This document shows positions 23,701 through 36,465 of a stretch of DNA of 64,000 nucleotides, piece by piece (the first letter of the stretch is position 1; the number at the start of each line of letters is the position of its first letter). Source of the stretch: Tetrahymena thermophila SB210 (lineage: Eukaryota > Ciliophora > Oligohymenophorea > Hymenostomatida > Tetrahymenidae); assembly GCF_000189635.1 (NCBI RefSeq), contig NW_002476351.1:62001-126000 (forward strand), given 5' to 3'. Below the pieces are notes generated by a model. That model did not search any database and was not told the DNA's origin. It saw only the letters and a list, made by a program, of their open reading frames with translations. Both the position numbers and the translations under genes were made by a program.

Positions 23701-25616
23701 TTTCTTTGATTTAAATAGATTTCGATAGAATTTTGCAGTATAAAAGAGTAGAGAGAGCAAGCAATTACTCTGAACTTTAGGTAGAAATTTCTAAAATCAT
23801 ATTGCGTAAAAATAAAGAAGAGCTTTAGGCTAGTTAAAATGAGCTTTATTAGATTATTTCAGAATCAGATACGAGCGTAGTTTTATAGTCTTACAGTTAA
23901 CCCAAAGAGTTTATCAAGGAATCTTATTTTATTCTCAGAAGAAATTTTAAGTCTATACCCCTTAAATCAAAGATGAATGATGAAGAATTTTAAAAGGTTG
24001 ACTAAAAGTTACTGCAATTTATTAAGCAAATAGAGGTAATTGTTAGAAAAATAAATATTTGTTTAAAATACTCATTTATTATTTAAATATAGAACCAATA
24101 TAAAGGTCAGCTAATTCTGGCTAAAGAACAAAACTATGAAAAATAAATGAACCAATTGTTAAAGTAATACCACCTGTATGAAGATAACGAGACTTTCAAT
24201 TAACTTAAAGGATTTGACAATGAAAGATTTTCATATGGTTCTCTACTTTATAAAAGTGAAAAGTAAAATAAATCTCAAATATATTTCTTAAAAAAATTTT
24301 TGTTAAGTTTAAAAATATTAGGAAATTTAGATGACCATTTGATTATTGTTTTGAATATCACTTAAGATGATATTATTGAAAGCTTAGTAGAATTATATAA
24401 AATATACAATAAACTCAAAGAATAGGTATGTAGAGATGATTATTTTGGATATTTAACAAGAAATCCAAAACTATGTGGTTCCGGTTTGTCAATAGTTTAC
24501 AAAATTAAAGAAGTTAAAAGATCAAACATCATACTCTCAGTAACCTAGACTGATGAAAACTCAAACATAATAACTCAATACTTAGAGAAAGATAACTGTG
24601 TGCAGATAGAGTTAAATAGAGTTGATCAAACCAATTTACACCAATTTGCATAAGATTGTAACAATCACCTAGCTCAAATTAAACTTGCTGATTCTTAAGA
24701 TTAACTTCTCACTGAAAATCGTAAATTAACATAAAAAATTACTTTAATGTCAAATAATTTAAACATTAAATAAAAAAAATTAGAGCTTACCTACCTAGAC
24801 TGCTTTGATTAACATGGTTTTATAGTTGCTCCTGAAAAAGAATGCTATACATTTTTCAAAGATGCTTTTGAAAGATATATCAAGAAGTTTAATTTAAATG
24901 AAAGTCCATTAGAATTAACTTATTCTCCAAACCTTTTGATGTTTAATGAAATAAATAAAGATATTACAATTCAATATGAAATTAGAAGAAATTTTGAATA
25001 ATTTAATTTTACTAAATATATGACTCACAAAGAAGTGGAAACTTTGAAATAATATTTTGAAAAAATATTTAAAAACTAAGATTTTCATGTAAAAAGTCAA
25101 GAATCGAACTCATACAAAACAGTGACTTACATGCATAACTTTAAATTGTAAAATAATATTTTTTTAAAAAATATTTTTTAATTGATTTAATTTAAAATTA
25201 GCTTCAAAGTAGATGTAATGAAAAATGATCACTTATCAATATATTCGTTTGGAAAACTTAAAAGTTTGTAGAAATCGTTGGCTGAAACATTTGATCTTCT
25301 ATAAAAACTTTAAAATGAAAAATTTACTTATTTAAGAGATGAAAATCTTGGTTACCTTTCAGAGCAAGGACAAAGATTGGGAGATAATTTCTACATAAAG
25401 ATAGAAATGACTGTGAATCAAGAGGAATTAGAAATAGTGCAGAAATTAGCTAAATCACATTAGTATAATCTTACAGTTTAAAATACTAAAGGCTAAACTT
25501 ACAACAATCACATAGAGTTAGAATTAAAAAGATGTGGCTATTTCCGTTATGAAATGGAATTTATAATAATCTTAATAAATGCTCTATCAGAAAAGAAAGA
25601 ACATAAAAAACAATGA
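20702..25616 (+). CDS. phosphagen-kinase-like pseudoenzyme with RIIa-type docking domain
   Basis: ATG 20702, TGA 25614-25616. Introns at 20846-21001, 21662-21752, 21884-22396, 22701-22755, 23525-23718, 24036-24092 and 25148-25201 give exactly 1,265 codons. Residues ~18-57 (LKDHRIEEILGDILNTIAHN, then PLVYMIKYLAKQLP) look like a RIIa/Dpy-30-type dimerisation-docking domain. Three arginine/creatine-kinase-like domains follow: the first with KRNVSGYQFNPVMKSTEREQ, YREWPDSRSI and IQVNKEDHF; the second and third at 23.7-24.5 and 24.75-25.6 kb, separated from the first by a ~220-residue acidic Gln/Asn/Glu-rich linker. Each lacks the catalytic Cys of the CPTNLGT motif (TVKPIYQG, RNPKLCGSG, EQGQRLGD instead) and the first nucleotide-binding Arg residues. 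Active phosphagen kinases shuttle ATP energy, notably in cilia; this one is probably structural, perhaps axonemal. Confidence 0.85.
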
Positions 25617-25703
25617 AGTGATTGAAAAATAATAATTAGCTTAATAAATAAATTAGCAATTAATTGTAGGATATTACAAACTTTAATTAAAACTTAAATC
25701 ATA

Positions 25704-25735
25704 AAATAAATAAATAAATAAATAAATAAATAAAT
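25704..25735. repeat. (AAAT)n microsatellite
   Basis: Eight AAAT units about 90 bp after the stop codon of the phosphagen-kinase-like gene. Confidence 0.9.
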
Positions 25736-26614
25736 ACTACTTTCAAACTAAACCCTATTTCTAAAAAAAACATTCTTCTAAATTATTAAAATTTTTAAAA
25801 TTAATTTAAATAACTTCTCCTCACTTTTTCTACAAATCACTGAAAATAAATTTCTTTTAAATGGTTCAAAAAAATTATTGAACCAGATAATAAAATTAAT
25901 TATTCAATTAATCCATAAATAAATTCACTGTTAAGTTGAAAGAATTTTTATATAATAATATAGAAATCTTAAAATAAATTATAAAAAATTAAATTGTAGA
26001 ACGAACTTTATTTTAGTAAAATTACTGAAAAATATAATTAAAATATGTTTATGAATTTAATTAAGATATTCAATATGATTTTATTCATTATTTATTTAAT
26101 TCTTTTTTGTATCTTTTTTATTTTTTTAAATTATTTTATGTTAAAAATGTTATTTAAACCTGAATGTACTCAATCATATATTTGATTAATAATTTAAATT
26201 TATATTATCTTTTTTTTAATGAATGTAATCCCTCATTTATTAATTCACCTTGATAAAATATGTTTATATTTTTAAAATTTTATTTCTAAATGAGGCTTAA
26301 TAAAATTTTCAAATTATAAAATTATTAAATACAACTAAATTACAGTTTTTAACAATATACATTAAAAGTTAACTTTAAAGCTCTTCAAGATAAATTAATA
26401 TCTTAAGAATTTTGTTGTAAATATAACATCATTTGTATTTTTAGAATCTTTTTTTATATTTTAACATACACGATCATCTTTAATTTATTTATAAAAATAT
26501 TTTAAATTCATCTTTTTATTCTTATAAAATAAAATAAAATAAATATTGAGTTAATATGAAGTTATGATGAATCAACTTAATTTTAAATACACATTTTTTA
26601 AATTAATAAAATAA

Positions 26615-26639
26615 TATTATTATTATTATTATTATTATT
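26615..26639. repeat. (TTA)n microsatellite
   Basis: Eight TTA units in non-coding DNA. Confidence 0.9.
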
Positions 26640-29123
26640 GATATTATAAATCTATTTGAAGCAGTTCTAACTTAAACAAATGATCTAAACCTAAAATTAA
26701 ATCAATTCAATAGCTAAATAGCTAGAATGATAAAAAACTAAATTATAGTATTATTGTTATAGTTTTACTCATTTCCTAAAAGAATACATATTATAATTGA
26801 AAATTAAAAAGTTATAAAACCTATAAGAAAATCATAAAAAAATAATTTTGCAATTTATATGGTATAAATAAATCTAATTTAAGGAGTGAACAATATATGT
26901 ATTAAAGAGTTTAGAAAGCTTATTTAAACGATTTATCAGAATTATTACTAATTAAATATACTTGAATTACCTCAAGAGTAAAGGAATCTTAAAATAAACC
27001 AATTTATTTTATATCAAAATTTTAAAGTACAAACATTATTCTCATTAAAGATAATGCTGACAATAATTTATGCAATAATAATAATTTTGGCATTCAAAAT
27101 ATCCTGATTTACATAGAAAAAGAGCTAATTTAATTAGAGAAAAAATCTTTGCTTTAAAGACAGCAAATATAAATTTAAATGTTTATATCAAATCTATAAT
27201 TTTAATATAAGTAATATGAATTAACACAAAAAATAAATATAGTTAAATTAATGGATGATTGGAAACCATAAAAATAAGTGTATCATATTTTATTTTAATC
27301 TAAACAGCAGCCTATTTAAAACTGAAAACAAATATTTGTTGTGTAAAAGCATTCAATCAATATATGGAAATGGACAAAATGTACAATTTACCTTTTAACT
27401 TAAATAATATCCTAAATATAATGTTGCATATCTCAGATTTAGTACACAATAATTGAATTGTTTAATATCGAATCAATTTAATTTTTAAAAATATCCTTCT
27501 ATACATACTCACATAATAATTAACTTCGTTAAATTCAAGTTTTATAGCCTCTTATTTTGATATTATATTTAAATAAAATCGACTGCTATTTTATTTAATT
27601 TAAATATTTATTAGGCTCTATTTACTATGCATATAGATACGATTACATAATTATATGGTAATATTTTTTATATAAAATAATTTTTAAATAAATAGTGAAA
27701 ATTTTAAATAACTCTTTAAAAAAATATCTCTATATTTAATTTATAATAATGAATAGTTTAATTAGAGTGAAAAAAAAATTTGACTATTTTATTTATTAAA
27801 ATAGTATTTTTATAAAAATAAATATGTTTTAATTAATTTTATTGTAGTTGAGTTAACAAAATTTAAATTTAATAGTTATTTATTTTTGTTTAAACGAATG
27901 AAAAAAACTTCAAATAAATAACTCTTTCTATAAAAATCAGTATATTTTATTAAAAGAATAAACTAATAAAAAATTATATTTTACTTTATTAAATGTTAAA
28001 AAAATTTTTTTATCAAAATATATTTTAATTAATATTTTTTTAGTTTAGTCTTAATTTAATTTTAATAGCCATTTATTTTTATTTAGAGTTTAAGTGATGA
28101 AATATTTTATTAGATTAATATTAAATTAAATTAAATTGTTTATATAAAAAATATACACAAATAAATACTTAAATGAATGATATTTCAAAATCTAAATTTT
28201 TACTTTTTTTATAAAAAATAAATAAAATATTAAAATTTATCAAGTATGAAATTTAAACAAAATAAATTTATTTCCTGTTTCTATTTTTTTAATATCTTTT
28301 TTCTAATTAATACTCATATTAAAATTAGTAAAAGAATAAAAAAGTTGTAATGATTTAAAATGATCAGAAATTTTTTTTTAACCATTTATTTAAATAAAAA
28401 TAAGATTAGGAGTAGTAAGTAGTGTAAGTATGTAAGTGTTTGTATTGTGACTGTAAAAAATTGCAACCTTACTTACTTATTATAATCAATTTCCAAAAAA
28501 ATTAATTAAAAAAGCCAGAAAAAAGCACCACAAATTTGAACCTAAGCTAAAAAATTAATTTTTTTAAATTAGTGGTAATCTATAATAAATATGATATACT
28601 ATTTTATTGTAATTGATTTGTATTATCACATAATTTTTATTTAAACTATTTAACCTACTATTTTAATCATTAATAAAAGAAAAATTATAATGTGAATATG
28701 ATGTAATTTAGCTTACCAAACTATAATTTGCTTATATACTTTAATTTTTTCTAATTAATGATTGTAATTAATTTAATAATACTTCTGAATTTATGAAATT
28801 AGAAATCGAATGTAAGATTGTTTGAATAGATCAATTACTCAAATATGGAATATCTGAAATAGATAAATAGTGATATTGAAAGGTTAATTTTTAATAATTT
28901 GTTTATTAACTGATTGTGTGAACATAAGGTGATTGAAGATTAATATAAAAATCTTAATTATTTCCGACATCTAGCTATTTTTTAAAAACTCAAAACGTAT
29001 CTAAAATAACTATCTATCTATCTAGATATATGTCTAATTTTGTAGTATAAATAATAATTTATTTTTGAGAAATATCCTTTAATTATAAATTTACTAACAA
29101 AAAGATAAAATCAAAAATTTGAA

Positions 29124-32100
29124 ATGAAAACATAATTCTTTCTTTTAAAAATTGCCTTCTCAATATTTGTAAGCTAAAATCTTATCGTCTTCTTAAGGGC
29201 TGGTAACTAACTTTACAATAAATTAACTAATTAATTAAAAACATTTTAATATTTTTTATGACAAATAGACGAAATATTGTTTGCTTAAGAATATGATAAT
29301 ACTAGTCCCATAAATGATTATAAGTAAATGATATGTAATTGCGGATTTTGGTTTGAATATAATACAGAGTACATTATAGGCTAGTATGACTCTACTTCAA
29401 ACTCTAATCCGATAATAAGGACATACTTTTCTCTGCCCCCTCATTGGAGCATCGCATTTAGTTTTGATTTAATTTTATTTAATATAAATAATTGGAAAAG
29501 CTAGGATAAATTACAAATCTCAGTTGATAATAATGTCTTAACATCATATTAGAAAGAAAGTATTAATCCTTCCTTATCATTTTGTACCAGTTCAACTTAT
29601 GACACACTAAAATTTTATCATATAAATGTGACTCATTCCTCTCCTTTTGTTTAGCTTTAAATAAAATCTAATTTTGTGCCTTCTGCCTCTAGTTATGGGA
29701 TTAGAAATATTATTTTGCATGTGGAAACATGTCATTAAAGTTGCCTTACATGCAATGGTCCAACATCTGTAAACTACTTTATTAGAGAGATATTTCTTTT
29801 TAATTATTTAATTAATTACCACAAGTTCAATTTTTTAATTTCTGATAAAATATAAAAAAGGATAATTGCTTATCTTGCCCGAATAACTTTTCTTTAGTGG
29901 GAAATACATGTAAATGCGCTGTTGGATATTTTTAATATCAAAATACATGCTTATAATTATGTCCTTAAGGATATAACTAAAACTAAATTAATTCAAAATG
30001 CGAATATGATAACTGTAATACCTTAAATTGCTAAACTTGCAACTCCTCGCCTAAGCGACAATGTCTAACATGTAAACCAGGCTTTTATCTTCATATTGAT
30101 TAATGTGTTTCTTCTTGCCCGCCATATGCACCATTAACTAATAATATCTGTTAAGATCCTATCTCATCATTAAAAAGTAAATATTTTTTTTAATTAGTTT
30201 GTCAACATTTATTTTAATTTTCTTTAATAAATTAGATGGCAAATACGCATTAAGGGGATTATTTAGCTAGACTTTTGGAGAAAGTGAAATCAAAGGAATG
30301 AATTTACTAACTTAAAATTTTTATGGTAATGGATTAGAAAATAATAATCCAAGTAATTAAGTTTTTACTAATTGTGGAGGAGTTCAGTTATTTGGAGGCG
30401 CGAATTTAGCTGCAACACAATCAAAAATAATCTGGAGAAGCTCAAATTTGTATACAAAAAATTATAAATTAAAATGTATTTTAAATAAATTAATAAATAA
30501 ATAGAGTTCCTCATTATTAGCTGACTATTTCTTTTAAGGCTTACATCCTTGATTCTTGGGATTCAGAAAATTTCTATTTATAAATCGACAATAATACTAT
30601 TTTTTAAGTTAATGAAGATTTTAATAATTTTAGTACTTAATTATGTGGTTTGAGTGAGTACAATGATTAAATAGAAACAATCTATTAAACAATTGCCCAC
30701 TCTAGTCCAACTATAGAAGTAATAATCTCCTCAAACTTAGATGAAAATCCTTACAACGAGTCTTTTGGTATAAGGGAACTTTACATTTTATTAGAAGCAG
30801 TAAGAAATATTTTTACTTTAACACATAAACTATTTCATTTAAAATTTTTAAGTGTATAGATAACTGCTAGCAATGTAACGATAGTATTACGTGCTAAAAG
30901 TGTATGCCTGGGTATGGATTATACAATTCTAAATGTTATCAACCTTGCCCAGATTCATTTTGGAATAATTAAGGTATTTGCACAGCTTGTGATTCTAGCT
31001 GCTTAAATTGTAGTGGATCAAGTAATATAATAAAAATTAATTTATTTTTTATTGAAAATATAATTCATATTTATTTTTAATATATTAGGCTCTTCTTAAT
31101 GCACCTCATGTAAACCAGGCACATTTTTATATAATAATACATGTGTTAAGTCTTGTCCCGATATTCAATACTATCCAGATACTTAAAACAATATCTGCAA
31201 ACCTTGTGATGCAAGCTGTTAAAAATGCTAGAGTCCTGGTAAATTTATCAATTGATCAATCTTTGTTTATTTGCTTGAGATTTAGTCATTAAAATATAAT
31301 CTAACTTTTATTTTGAATTAGGTGATAATAAATCTTGCACTTAGTGCTAACCCACATTCTTACTAAACGGATAATGCTTAAGTAACTGCCCTGATTAATA
31401 TTATAAAAGCGGAAACGTTTGCAAACCATGCGATTCAACTTGTCTCACCTGCTCTGGGCCAAATCCAAATTAATGCTTAACTTGTCTTCCTCCAAATAAA
31501 TTGCAAACAAAAGATAATACATGTAGTTTGACTTGCCCTGATACTGATTAATATCTAGATTCTAACAAATGTATTAATTGTGACTCTACATGCGCATCTT
31601 GCTCAGCTGCTGGAGCTAATGCATGCACTAAATGCAAAACTCCACTGTAAATATTTTCTAAAAAATATCATTTTAACTTACAACATATTATTAATAGTTT
31701 TTTAAACACCAATAAATGTGTTCCAACATGTCCGAGTGGTTAGTTTGCTAATTTAAGTGATCTTACATGTAAACCTTGCGACTCTAATTGTCTAACTTGC
31801 TCTAATTCTTCTATTTAGTGTTTAACATGTTAATAACCATTAAAATTTCAACCAAAGACTAAATAGTGTGTAAATAGCTGTGATGATAACTAGTACTTTG
31901 ACAGTGTAAGCAACTAATGTTTATCTTGTGATCCGAATTGTAAGGGATGTATCAATTCGTCTACATAGTGTATTTCTTGCAATCCTCCTAAGTAAATATA
32001 TTATGCATTATTAAATAAATTTAAATCAAAATAAAAACAGTTTTCTTAAACTTTCTATGTGCACAAGTGACTGTGGGTAAAATTAATATGGAGACTCTAC

Positions 32101-35100
32101 TGATTAAAAGTGCAAGCCATGTGATCCTACTTGTTTAACCTGTTCAGGGCCTAATGGTAACTAATGCATAACTTGTGTTCCTCCCTTAATACTCTATTAA
32201 GCAGAAAAGTAATGTAAACAAGCATGCAGGAATGATTAGTACTTCGATAAAGCTTCTAATTCATGCATTTAATGTAACTAAGATTGCTAGTAATGTTCTG
32301 GTCCAAACAATAATCAGTGCTTAAGTTGTAACCCACCAAAGTAAAAATTAAATTTATTAATTAAATTTATTTTAAATATAAAATAATAAATTAGAATTTT
32401 GCAAGGAACTCAATGTTAAGGGAGCTGTGATAATGGCTTCTATGCTAATACGAATAATATATGTCTGCCTTGTGATCCAAATTGTTAAACTTGTGTAAAT
32501 TCGTCTACTGAGTGTATTACCTGCCCATCTGGGAAACTTTTAGATACTGTTTCTAAAAAATGTGTTTCATAATGCCAAGATGTATAATATTAAGATCTAT
32601 AAAATAAGGCATGCAAGCCTTGTAATATTTAATGTAAAACTTGTCAAGGACCTCTTGATTCAGATTGCTTAAGTTGTAGTCCTCCATTGTATAATTAATT
32701 TTTTTTAAAAACCAAAATTTTTATTCTAATTTTTTATAAAAATAATATAATACATTATCTATTTATTAGCCGTTTTGCTTTTTTAAGTTTATTTAATGAT
32801 ATAATTTTTGGTAAAATAGTGTTTTATAAGGAACTAATTGCTAATAGAAGTGTAATGATGGATTTTTTTACAGCTAAACTGATTAAAAATGTATGATTTG
32901 CGATTAAAATTGTTAAACTTGTTCTGTTTCATCAAAATAATGCACAACCTGCCCTACAAATTAATATTTAGATATAGTTTCTAAAACATGTGTTTCTAAG
33001 TGTAGTGATAATTCTTATTTAGATAGTTCAAATAATTCATGCTTCCCTTGTAATGCTAGTTGCAAAACATGCTCTGGTCCTTCATCTATTGAATGTTTAT
33101 CCTGCAATCCTCCTAAGTAAAAATTTTAATTTTCTTTAAAAGTAATCTATTTAAACTAATTATATATAAATAGTGTATTATAAATAAACAAATGTTAATC
33201 TGAATGTGATTAAAGCTATTTCTATAGCTCCATTGATTAAAAATGCATGAAGTGTGATTAAAATTGTAATACATGTGAAAATAAATCAACTGAGTGTTTA
33301 ACCTGTCCCCCTACAAAACTTTTAGACTCTGTTACTAAATCTTGCGTAAGCAACTGTGCATAAAACGAATATTAAGACATACCAAGTATGTCTTGCAAAG
33401 TTTGTGATAAAACTTGTAAAACTTGTTCTGGACCAACTCCTTAAAACTGCCTAACATGTGAATCATCATTGTAAAATATTAATTTGTTTAAATTTTTTAA
33501 CAATAAATTTTAATAATTTTAAAATTTAGTTAACTCATAAACGGAAAATGTGTACCAATTTGCACAGTTGGTTTTTTTTAGGATAAAGATTTTACATGCA
33601 AACCATGCGATCCAAGTTGTACTTCATGCAATTTGTCGTCTAGTAATTGCTAAACTTGTAAAAGTCCTTTTATTCTCAATAAACAATAATGTGTTGCAAA
33701 TTGCAATTCAGATCAATATATAGACATAACCAAAAATGAGTGTGCATAATGCAATTCATAGTGTTAAGCTTGCACTGGCCCTTCAAATAATCAATGCACA
33801 AGCTGCCCTTAGGGAAAGTAAAATATTTTTATTATAAAAAAATTAAATATATTATTAAATGTTAGGTTTCTTAATGGAAGTGCTTGCTTTGATACCTGCC
33901 AAGAAAAATAATACACTGAAAATAATGTTTGCAAAAACTGTAATTAAACTTGCGAATCATGTACAGGAGAATAAAATAATTAATGTACTAAATGCTCTAA
34001 AGGTTCTTACTTGTATAAGAATATGTGTATATCTTAATGTCCTGAAGATTTATTTTAAGATCAAACTAAAAATGAATGTGCTAAATGCCATGAAAGTTGT
34101 TAGAACAATGGATGTTATGGTCCAGGTATGGATCAGTGTAAAACATAAAATTTGGATTATAAGAGATCTTTAATTGTAATGATTGTCACAGGAAAAACAA
34201 TATTTTGGTTAGTTAGCTGCATTATTGGGTTCATTTTGGACAGAAAGGATAAAAGAATTTACTCAAATAAGGTTTAATCTATTAATGAAGAACAGATAAA
34301 TGAATCTCCTAGAGATTTAGAAAATAAGTAGGAACTTAAGCAAGAAGAAGAATTCTTAGAGAATCCTTAAAATGAATTTACAAGAAGGAGAAAAAGACAG
34401 AAATTTTTATAATCTTAAATAAATAGTTTAAATGTAAACTCTGCAAACATAACAAAAGAATAAACACAAGCTCAAAATTCATAAATAAATAGCCATAATA
34501 TTAGTACTTATCGTACTCGAAGAGCTAGGTCTAAAATTGCTATTCTTTTGTCTTAAGCAAACACTTTCTAGGATTTGAGCTAAAATAATTTAGATTAAAA
34601 TAGCTAAGCTGTTACTGATTTTACACCATCATTAAAAAAATTAGGATCGAAATCAAATATGGCAAGTAATTAATTTCTATCAGCCTTTTTTATTGCTAAT
34701 TAATTAATTATTATATTTTTCTCGTTAGATGAATAAGAATCGCCATTTTGCACTTAAGTTTAGCTTGAAGAGAGTAAATAAAAAGATTAATTCTATTAAT
34801 GTAATCAAAAGCTTAAATATACATTTGTAAATACATTTTTTTAAATTGGTTTATTCTTTTGTTTAATTCATTTTTAAAAAACTTAAAAGATTGGAAGCGA
34901 GTTAATATCTTTGTTTAAATTATATGATCCACAAATAAGTAGAATTTTTAGATCTACACTGATATACATAAAATATTTAGCTTTCCTTTTTGCAACAGAG
35001 TTTGTATTCTATCAGGTAATTAATCAGTTATCTTAATTTATTTTTATTTATAAAATATTTTTTTTAAATAGGGGAATATCATATTATTAATACCTTCAAT

Positions 35101-35455
35101 ATTCTTTGGAATAACTGTTAAATTCTTATTATACTAAATTTTAACTTCTTTAAATATTTTCTTGAGATATGGTGCAGTAATCGCTTCACTAATTTTAATT
35201 GGAGCATCTGTTTCTGATATTTATCTTTGGTTCTTACCCATAATTAAAAACCTCTATTGGAATAAAGACTTTACTTGGTCAGTATTTTATGCAGCAGTTT
35301 TTAGTGTTGATCTAATTGTTATTTAATAGATAATATCTTTGTTTAAATACTTAAGCTCAGTAAGATCTTTAAATGTTAAAAAAGAATTATGGTAAAATAT
35401 TTTAAATAAACTTCTTACTAGTAGAGCGCTTATATTAAATATTAAGAAAAATTGA
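29124..35455 (+). CDS. Cys-rich furin-repeat, multi-pass membrane receptor-like protein
   Basis: Starts at ATG 29124 with a signal peptide (KTQFFLLKIAFSIFVS); TGA at 35453-35455. Many introns, e.g. 29203-29268, 29769-29860, 30177-30235 and ~30476-30506, mostly placed between Cys-rich units. After an N-terminal beta-rich region (FCTSSTYDTLKFYHINVTHS) come furin-like/GFR repeats: CHQSCLTCNGPTS, CEYDNCNTLNCQTC, CKPGFYLHIDQCVSSCP. A characteristic internal segment, LTISFKAYILDSWDSENF, follows, then about 20 further CxxCxxC-type repeats to ~34.1 kb. The C-terminal part has a first TM (MIVTGKTIFWLVSCIIGFIL), a Gln-rich charged loop and several more TM helices ending VSDIYLWFLPII and WSVFYAAVFSVDLIVIQ. 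Such proteins are a large ciliate surface family of unknown ligand. Exact intron set not fully verified. Confidence 0.82.
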
Positions 35456-36465
35456 GTATAAAATTTATTTTAATAATATTAAAAGTGTTTGTTTGTTTGT
35501 TTAATCAGAATTTATAAAATTTATTTTTGTGAAAACAGACAGATAGACATAAATATTATTTTGCAATATTAAAAAATAATAAAATTAATTAATTAAGTAA
35601 CTCTAACTCCAAATTAAATTCATATTATTTTATTTATTTCAACTATATAAATATACAATATTTCTTTAGGATTTCATTTCATAAAATTAATAATATAATT
35701 ATTAAATACAAAAAATAAAATTTTAATATTTATTTATTTATTTCGTCAACAATAAATTTCTTTGTTTATTATAAATTGAGAATTATTTAAGTAAATAAAA
35801 ACGTTATTTTGTATCATTAAACTTAAAGCTAAGTATTAGTTATTTTCATCAATGTAAGGTAGAAGAATTTAATTGATACATTAATATTACTTTATTAATT
35901 TATTCAAATAAGATATATAAATCAAGAGGCTTAGTAATTTCAACTGAAAACATATTTTTATTCCATATTTTGTATTTTTTAAGTGATTTAAATAATAATT
36001 CAATTGATTAAAATTTACAAAAAGTAAATTATAAATAAAGCTATATTTATTATTAATCTTCATTAAATAACTAAACTTATTATACATTTGTATATCTAGA
36101 TTTATTATTTGAATAATCACTATAATAAAATTCTAGGTCTTGAAATTAATTAATTTCTATTCTTTCAGGTTTTATAAAGTCTATTATAACATAATTTATT
36201 AACCTCACTAATTAAATTGCAATACTGAATTTGCTCCACAAATTTTCTTTATTTTCTTGCATAAATTATTTAACATTTCTAATCAAAAAGATTGAAATTT
36301 GAAAATTTTATTTGAGTGACTTGAAGATACTATGAAATAATAAAAATTATATGAAGGAAAAAAATATATTATGTAGTGTTTATATGCATTAATACAATAA
36401 AATAATAAATAGAGTAAATCAAACACATTTTATTTATTTATTTATTAATTAATATTCATTATAAA
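35456..36465. other. intergenic between convergent genes
   Basis: The furin-like gene (+) and the OSCA-like gene (-) converge here. The stretch has a short gtttgtttgttt run near 35488 and otherwise featureless A+T-rich DNA; it should hold both 3' UTRs. Confidence 0.6.

Larger units (their letters stand above)
25617..29123. other. gene-poor A+T-rich spacer (3.5 kb)
   Basis: Contains (AAAT)n at 25704-25735 and (TTA)n at 26615-26639. Between 26860 and 27330 two overlapping frames stay open for ~70-90 codons under the ciliate code, but neither has recognisable motifs and one has an early TGA, so I make no gene call. Two imperfectly duplicated ~80-bp blocks occur near 27820-27900 and 28010-28095. 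Confidence 0.5.

Noticed and set aside
33859-34173. Plus-strand 104-residue frame
   Set aside because: It is an off-frame reading of the last Cys-rich repeats of the furin-like gene.
35887-36120. Minus-strand 77-residue frame
   Set aside because: Lies in convergent 3' flank, composition is simple A+T translation, no recognised features.
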